A stretch of 47,621 bases of DNA, taken from contig CANLLR010000021.1 in the NCBI GenBank assembly GCA_947491985.1, positions 1 to 47,621 of the forward strand, given 5' to 3'. Positions 43,688-47,621 of this stretch are shown here, in pieces. The position numbers and the translations under genes are program-made. This DNA comes from Flavobacteriaceae bacterium. Lineage in GTDB: Bacteria; Bacteroidota; Bacteroidia; Flavobacteriales; Flavobacteriaceae. Each line of letters starts with the position of its first letter. Positions within the stretch are counted from its first letter, which is position 1. The notes under the pieces are model-generated. The model had not been told where the DNA came from and made no database searches. It was given only the letters and a program-made list of their open reading frames with translations.

Positions 43688-45739
43688 CTATTCAAAGTCA
43701 GCATCCGAAACGCCTTCGTTGATTTTTACATCTGCTATTTTGATATCCAATTCAAAACCTACATTCATTACCGTATTAAATGGAACTTTCACGCCTTTAA
43801 CATCTCTGTAATCTTTGAAATAGGTTGTAGTTGTCATTTTTTTGCCACCTTGATCTTGCACTTCAGACTCGGCTGTTTTTAAACCCGATTTTACATCATA
43901 ATACGATGTTGAATCGCCGTTTACAACTGCATACGCATCGCTTCCGTTGATTGGCTCAATTCCGGAAACTATAACGCCTGGTTTTGTTGCTAATGCTAAA
44001 TCAGCAAAAGGTACAGCACCTTCTTTCATTTTAGCGAGTTCAGCACCTTCTAATGTTTTCTTTTGACCTTGCTGCATCATGTAGCCCCCTTTTTCGTTCA
44101 CTACTTGTTTCATCAAACTCATACCGCCCATCGCCAATTCGACTGCCATTTTTCCTTTAGCATCAAATTTTGATGAATAATCTAACGGTGCTGGCGCTTG
44201 TGGAATCGTTGTTGTTCCTTTTGAAACAATAGTTTTAACGGCTCTCACTGCTTTATCTCCACCAATCGCTGCGATGTAATTATCAATAACTGATTTTGCT
44301 GTAACGCCTGCTGGCACAGCCTTTTTCATCGCTGGTTTTTCTGTTGAATTTCCGAATTTATCAAAATAGAAGATTGGAATTTTCAATCGCTCTAAACCAG
44401 AAATTACTTCCGATCCTTTACCTGTAATGATAATTCGCATGTTGTCTGCTAAGAAATATTTTTTTGCTACACGCATCACATCATCCGCTGTAACCGCTTG
44501 AATATTTTTGATGTAGTTTTCGTAGAAATTTGCTGGTAAACCTTCAGATTCTATATTTAAGGCATAACGAGCTACTGTCTGAGGTTTTTCAACACCCATA
44601 ACAAAACGACCTACATAACCTGCTTTTACATTGTTTAGTGTTTCTTCTGAAACTCTTTCTGTTCTAATTCGGTTAATTTCTTTCAAAAATTCAACAACCG
44701 CGCTATCAGTAACGGCATTTCTAACCTGCGAATTGGCTTTGAATTTACTTACGGTGTATTTATCAATTCCAGCACTAGAACGTGCCCCGTAAGTCCACCC
44801 ATGAGCTTCTCTCAAATTCATATTCAAGTAACTATTAAAATCACCACCAACAACTTGGTTAGCAATAATTACTGGGAAGAAATCAGGATCAGCCATTTTT
44901 AAATTGATTGTATTCACCAAAGAAATTTCTGACTGCACTGCATTTGGCATATCTACAAAATTGATTTGCGTGTACTGCACATTCGCAGGAGCTGAATAAG
45001 TTAATTGCGGAGCTTTTGCTTTTACCCAACTACCGAACAATTTCTCTACCATCTTTTTAGTATCCTTGTAATCTACATCACCAATGATTACTAAATACGC
45101 TTTTTCAGGAACGAAATTCGTAGCATAATTTGCTTTCGCATCGGCTAACGAAACATTTTTTATAGTTTCTTCTGATAAATATTCTCCTGATGGATGATTT
45201 TTACCATACACCAACACATTTTCTACACGTCCAGCTACAGCAGGTACGCTTTTTTCTTGTGTTTTTAATCCTTCGATTAATTTGTCTTTTTCTTTGTCAA
45301 ACTCTTCTTGTGTAAAATTTGGGTTCAATGCGCCATCGGCCATTAATTCTAATATTCTTTTAGCGTATTTTGACAATCCGTTTGCTGACGCTCCTGAAGC
45401 ATAAAAATCAATATTCGCTCCTAGAAAATCGACTTCTTCATTAAAAGCGTCTTTAGTAATCGTTTTAGATCCATTTCCGATTAAACTACTGGTTAAATTT
45501 GCTACGCCTTTTTTATTTCCCTCAGTATATGGAGAATTATCAATGGATAGGTTATATGAAACTCTTGGTAATTTATGGTTTTCAACAACCAATACTTTTA
45601 GTCCATTTTGCAATGTAAAAGAAACTGGTTTCTTGATATTGATGCTTGGTGCTGGCCCTGGGTTCGGTTGTGGTCTTTCTTGTGCTTGCATAGTCATGGT
45701 TAAAAACAAGCTGGATAGTATAATTAGTGTATTTCTCAT
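43688..45739 (-). CDS. M16 family peptidase-like protein, catalytic motif absent
   Basis: 683 residues with a signal peptide (MRNTLIILSSLFLTMTMQAQ). It has two M16 domains (about 35-460), but the region where HxxEH should be reads GVANLTSSLIGNGS, so it is the non-catalytic partner. A C-terminal extension (about 485-683) has LolA/MucB-like strands such as KFDAKGKMAVELAMGG and a DYRDVKGVKVPF block. The upstream neighbour is the active M16 protein, 12 bases away, so they form an active/inactive pair like mitochondrial processing peptidase subunits or other bacterial M16 pairs. Confidence 0.9.
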   Translation of the reverse strand: MRNTLIILSSLFLTMTMQAQERPQPNPGPAPSINIKKPVSFTLQNGLKVLVVENHKLPRVSYNLSIDNSPYTEGNKKGVANLTSSLIGNGSKTITKDAFNEEVDFLGANIDFYASGASANGLSKYAKRILELMADGALNPNFTQEEFDKEKDKLIEGLKTQEKSVPAVAGRVENVLVYGKNHPSGEYLSEETIKNVSLADAKANYATNFVPEKAYLVIIGDVDYKDTKKMVEKLFGSWVKAKAPQLTYSAPANVQYTQINFVDMPNAVQSEISLVNTINLKMADPDFFPVIIANQVVGGDFNSYLNMNLREAHGWTYGARSSAGIDKYTVSKFKANSQVRNAVTDSAVVEFLKEINRIRTERVSEETLNNVKAGYVGRFVMGVEKPQTVARYALNIESEGLPANFYENYIKNIQAVTADDVMRVAKKYFLADNMRIIITGKGSEVISGLERLKIPIFYFDKFGNSTEKPAMKKAVPAGVTAKSVIDNYIAAIGGDKAVRAVKTIVSKGTTTIPQAPAPLDYSSKFDAKGKMAVELAMGGMSLMKQVVNEKGGYMMQQGQKKTLEGAELAKMKEGAVPFADLALATKPGVIVSGIEPINGSDAYAVVNGDSTSYYDVKSGLKTAESEVQDQGGKKMTTTTYFKDYRDVKGVKVPFNTVMNVGFELDIKIADVKINEGVSDADFE

Positions 45740-45751
45740 TTTCTGTTTAGT

Positions 45752-47086
45752 TTATTGTTTAGCGTCAGCTTTGTCTTTTGCAGGAACGTAATCCAAAATC
45801 AAACGTTGGTTAGAATTTAAATATTTCTTAGCCACGTCTCTAATTTCTTCACGTGTTATAGAGCGGTACATTTCTATTTCAGTATTTACTAAATTTATAT
45901 CGCCATACAATAAATAATACGAAGCCAAATTCTCTGCTACACCTTCTACACTTGAATTGCTGTTTACGTAATTATTATCGTATACATTTTTCAGTTTTTC
46001 TAAATCTTTTTCAGTAATCAATTCATTTTGAATTCTTACAATTTCCTCATCGATTTCTTTTATCAAATCTGTAGACGTTGCTTCTCCTTGAGGCATACCA
46101 TACAAAATGTACATACCATAATCTTCCTGACTGTTATTGAAAGCCCCTATTTGAAGTGCCATTTTTTTATCGTCTACGATTTTTTTGTACAAACGTGAAC
46201 TTTTTCCGTCACTTAAAATAGTACTAATCATATCCAATACTCTTGCATCGCGAGTTTTCATTGAAGGTGTTCTGTAAGCAGCTACCACCATTGGTTTTTG
46301 AATATTTGGGTCTTCATAACGCGCATTGAGCGTTGTTGAAATTGGCTCTTCAACAAACTTTTGTTTTTTAACGTCTACTCCTCTTGGAATCGGTCCAAAA
46401 TATTTCTGAATCCATTCTTTGGTCTTAGCAATATCTCTCAAATCACCAGCCACTACTAAAACAGCATTATTTGGTGTGTAGAATTTTTTGTTGAAATCTT
46501 GAAATTCTTGCAAAGTTGCAGCATCCAAGTGCTCCATTGAACCAATAGTTGCCCAACGGTAAGGATGGTTTTTGAACATGTTTTTCTTTACTTCAGCTAT
46601 TAAGTTTCCGTAAGGTTGGTTATCTACACGGAGTCGTTTTTCTTCTTTCACTACTTCGTTTTGTGTGTCAACTCCAATTTGATTGATAACAGGGTGAAGT
46701 AATCGTTCTGATTCCATCCACAATCCTAATTCTAAGTTATTTGATGGAAACACTTCGAAATAATATGTTCTATCGTCATTGGTATTGGCATTGTTGGTTC
46801 CTCCATTTGAAGTAACAATTTTAAACCATTCTCCTCTTTTGATATTGGCTGTTCCTTCAAAAAGCAAATGTTCAAAAAAGTGAGCGAAACCCGTTCTCTC
46901 CGGATTTTCATCTTTTGCACCCACATGGTACATTACCGATGTGCTTACAACTGGAGCTGAAGCATCGTTATGAAGAATAACATGCAAGCCGTTGTCTAAT
47001 TTGTATTCCTCAAAAGCAACCTTTTGAGCAAAAGCTGTTCCTCCTAGCATAAGTACCGAACTTAAAGCGATTAATGATTTTTTCAT
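45752..47086 (-). CDS. M16 family zinc metallopeptidase (active subunit)
   Basis: 444 residues with a signal peptide (MKKSLIALSSVLMLGGTAFA). The inverted zinc motif HxxEH is present as HFFEH (about residues 67-71), with the downstream Glu in the NEVVKEEKRL segment, followed by an R/Y-containing second domain. It is periplasmic or surface associated. It is first in a two-gene unit with the catalytically silent M16 partner 12 bases downstream. Confidence 0.93.
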   Translation of the reverse strand: MKKSLIALSSVLMLGGTAFAQKVAFEEYKLDNGLHVILHNDASAPVVSTSVMYHVGAKDENPERTGFAHFFEHLLFEGTANIKRGEWFKIVTSNGGTNNANTNDDRTYYFEVFPSNNLELGLWMESERLLHPVINQIGVDTQNEVVKEEKRLRVDNQPYGNLIAEVKKNMFKNHPYRWATIGSMEHLDAATLQEFQDFNKKFYTPNNAVLVVAGDLRDIAKTKEWIQKYFGPIPRGVDVKKQKFVEEPISTTLNARYEDPNIQKPMVVAAYRTPSMKTRDARVLDMISTILSDGKSSRLYKKIVDDKKMALQIGAFNNSQEDYGMYILYGMPQGEATSTDLIKEIDEEIVRIQNELITEKDLEKLKNVYDNNYVNSNSSVEGVAENLASYYLLYGDINLVNTEIEMYRSITREEIRDVAKKYLNSNQRLILDYVPAKDKADAKQ

Positions 47087-47251
47087 AAAATAACTAGATT
47101 ATTGTATTAGGTTGCACTATTAGTGAAATAATGCAGGGTTTTGTTACACCAAAAATACTTTTTTTTTAACAATAATCTGATAATTAACAAAATATTGATA
47201 ATCGTACATCCAAACGATTGATTTCTAAAGTGAAACTTTTTTACATTTGAG

Positions 47252-47281
47252 TTGTACGAACGATAAAAAGTTATATATTTG
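47252..47281 (+). promoter_or_regulatory. rplU promoter TTG-N19-TATATTTG
   Basis: TTG at 47252-47254 and TATATTTG at 47274-47281 with a 19-base spacer form a near-ideal Flavobacterium promoter, 30 bases before the rplU ATG. Confidence 0.85.
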
Positions 47282-47311
47282 CACACTCAAAAATTAATTA
47301 AACAATTTGTT

Positions 47312-47621
47312 ATGTACGCAATCGTAGAGATAGCAGGGCAACAATTTAAAGTAAGCAAAGACTTAAAGGTTTATGTTAACCGTTTATCTAATGAAGAAGG
47401 TTCAAAAGTTTCTTTTGATAAAGTTCTTTTATTGGATGATAGTGGTAATGTAACTTTAGGCGCCCCAGCTATAGAAGGTGCTTCAGTAGAAGCCAAAGTG
47501 TTACAACACTTAAAAGGTGATAAAGTAATCGTTTTCAAAAAGAAAAGAAGAAAAGGTTACAAGAAAAGAAACGGACATCGTCAGTCATTAACTCAAATTC
47601 TTATTGAAGGAATTTTAGCGA
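47312..47621 (+). CDS. rplU: 50S ribosomal protein L21, 5' part
   Basis: The reading frame opens at ATG 47312 and runs off the window after 103 codons. The visible part reads MYAIVEIAGQQFKVSKDLKV and later KGDKVIVFKKKRRKGYKKRNGHRQ, the bL21 signature including the basic KKRRKGYKKRNGHRQ block. L21 binds 23S rRNA in the large subunit. rpmA (L27) normally follows outside the window. It has a near-perfect promoter upstream. Confidence 0.97.
   Translation, partial: MYAIVEIAGQQFKVSKDLKVYVNRLSNEEGSKVSFDKVLLLDDSGNVTLGAPAIEGASVEAKVLQHLKGDKVIVFKKKRRKGYKKRNGHRQSLTQILIEGILA

Overview
This 47.6 kb window looks like ordinary chromosome from a low-GC member of the Flavobacteriaceae, probably Flavobacterium or a close relative. 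The basis is the gliding genes gldE and gldD downstream of mutY and ssb, a MurF-alanine racemase fusion, a secreted M36 protease with a type IX secretion (T9SS) tail, the absence of clear Shine-Dalgarno sequences, and promoters of the TTG-N17-21-TAnnTTTG type (clear cases before hup, rplU, an HMA-domain lipoprotein gene and a small membrane-protein gene).

Layout. 1-8.1 kb: murF-alr, tdk, an acidic conserved protein, rsmI, recJ, lpxH and queD. 8.16-10.4 kb: an intact tRNA-Ala(GGC), then about 2.1 kb of very AT-rich DNA with two divergent genes for unknown exported proteins, closed by a displaced 3' half of a tRNA-Ala gene. This is the only clear accessory segment and the most interesting part of the window. 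10.4-18.7 kb: a DUF3109-type protein, marC, a small membrane protein coupled to a minimal FAD protein, a C-terminal processing protease, dCMP deaminase, a HupE/UreJ-like protein, a TerB-like protein, and divergent tadA and dxs. 18.7-27 kb: the M36 protease, dgt with a small partner, and nrdB then nrdA. 27.2-36.5 kb: a Lys/Ala-rich exported protein, a 1133-residue probable outer-membrane barrel protein, lysC, a GNAT acetyltransferase, fbp and RNase G. 36.7-41.3 kb: a 30-residue very basic protein, hup, mutY, ssb, gldE, gldD and a CPRC redox protein. 41.5-47.6 kb: a fasciclin lipoprotein, an HMA lipoprotein, a DMT transporter, an M16 peptidase pair and the start of rplU.

Genes that work together include nrdA/nrdB, dgt, dCMP deaminase and tdk (dNTP supply); recJ, mutY, ssb and hup (DNA maintenance); murF-alr and lpxH (envelope); tadA, rsmI and queD (RNA modification); and gldD, gldE and the T9SS-tailed protease (surface secretion and gliding).

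The intergenic DNA is rich in small repeats. One is a dispersed palindromic element with conserved ends and a variable inner hairpin, in at least five recognisable copies plus one decayed copy. Another is a set of heptanucleotide tandem repeats in three unit families, one of which lies inside the dxs reading frame. No IS element, phage structural gene, CRISPR array or rRNA was seen, and no integrase gene accompanies the tRNA-linked island.
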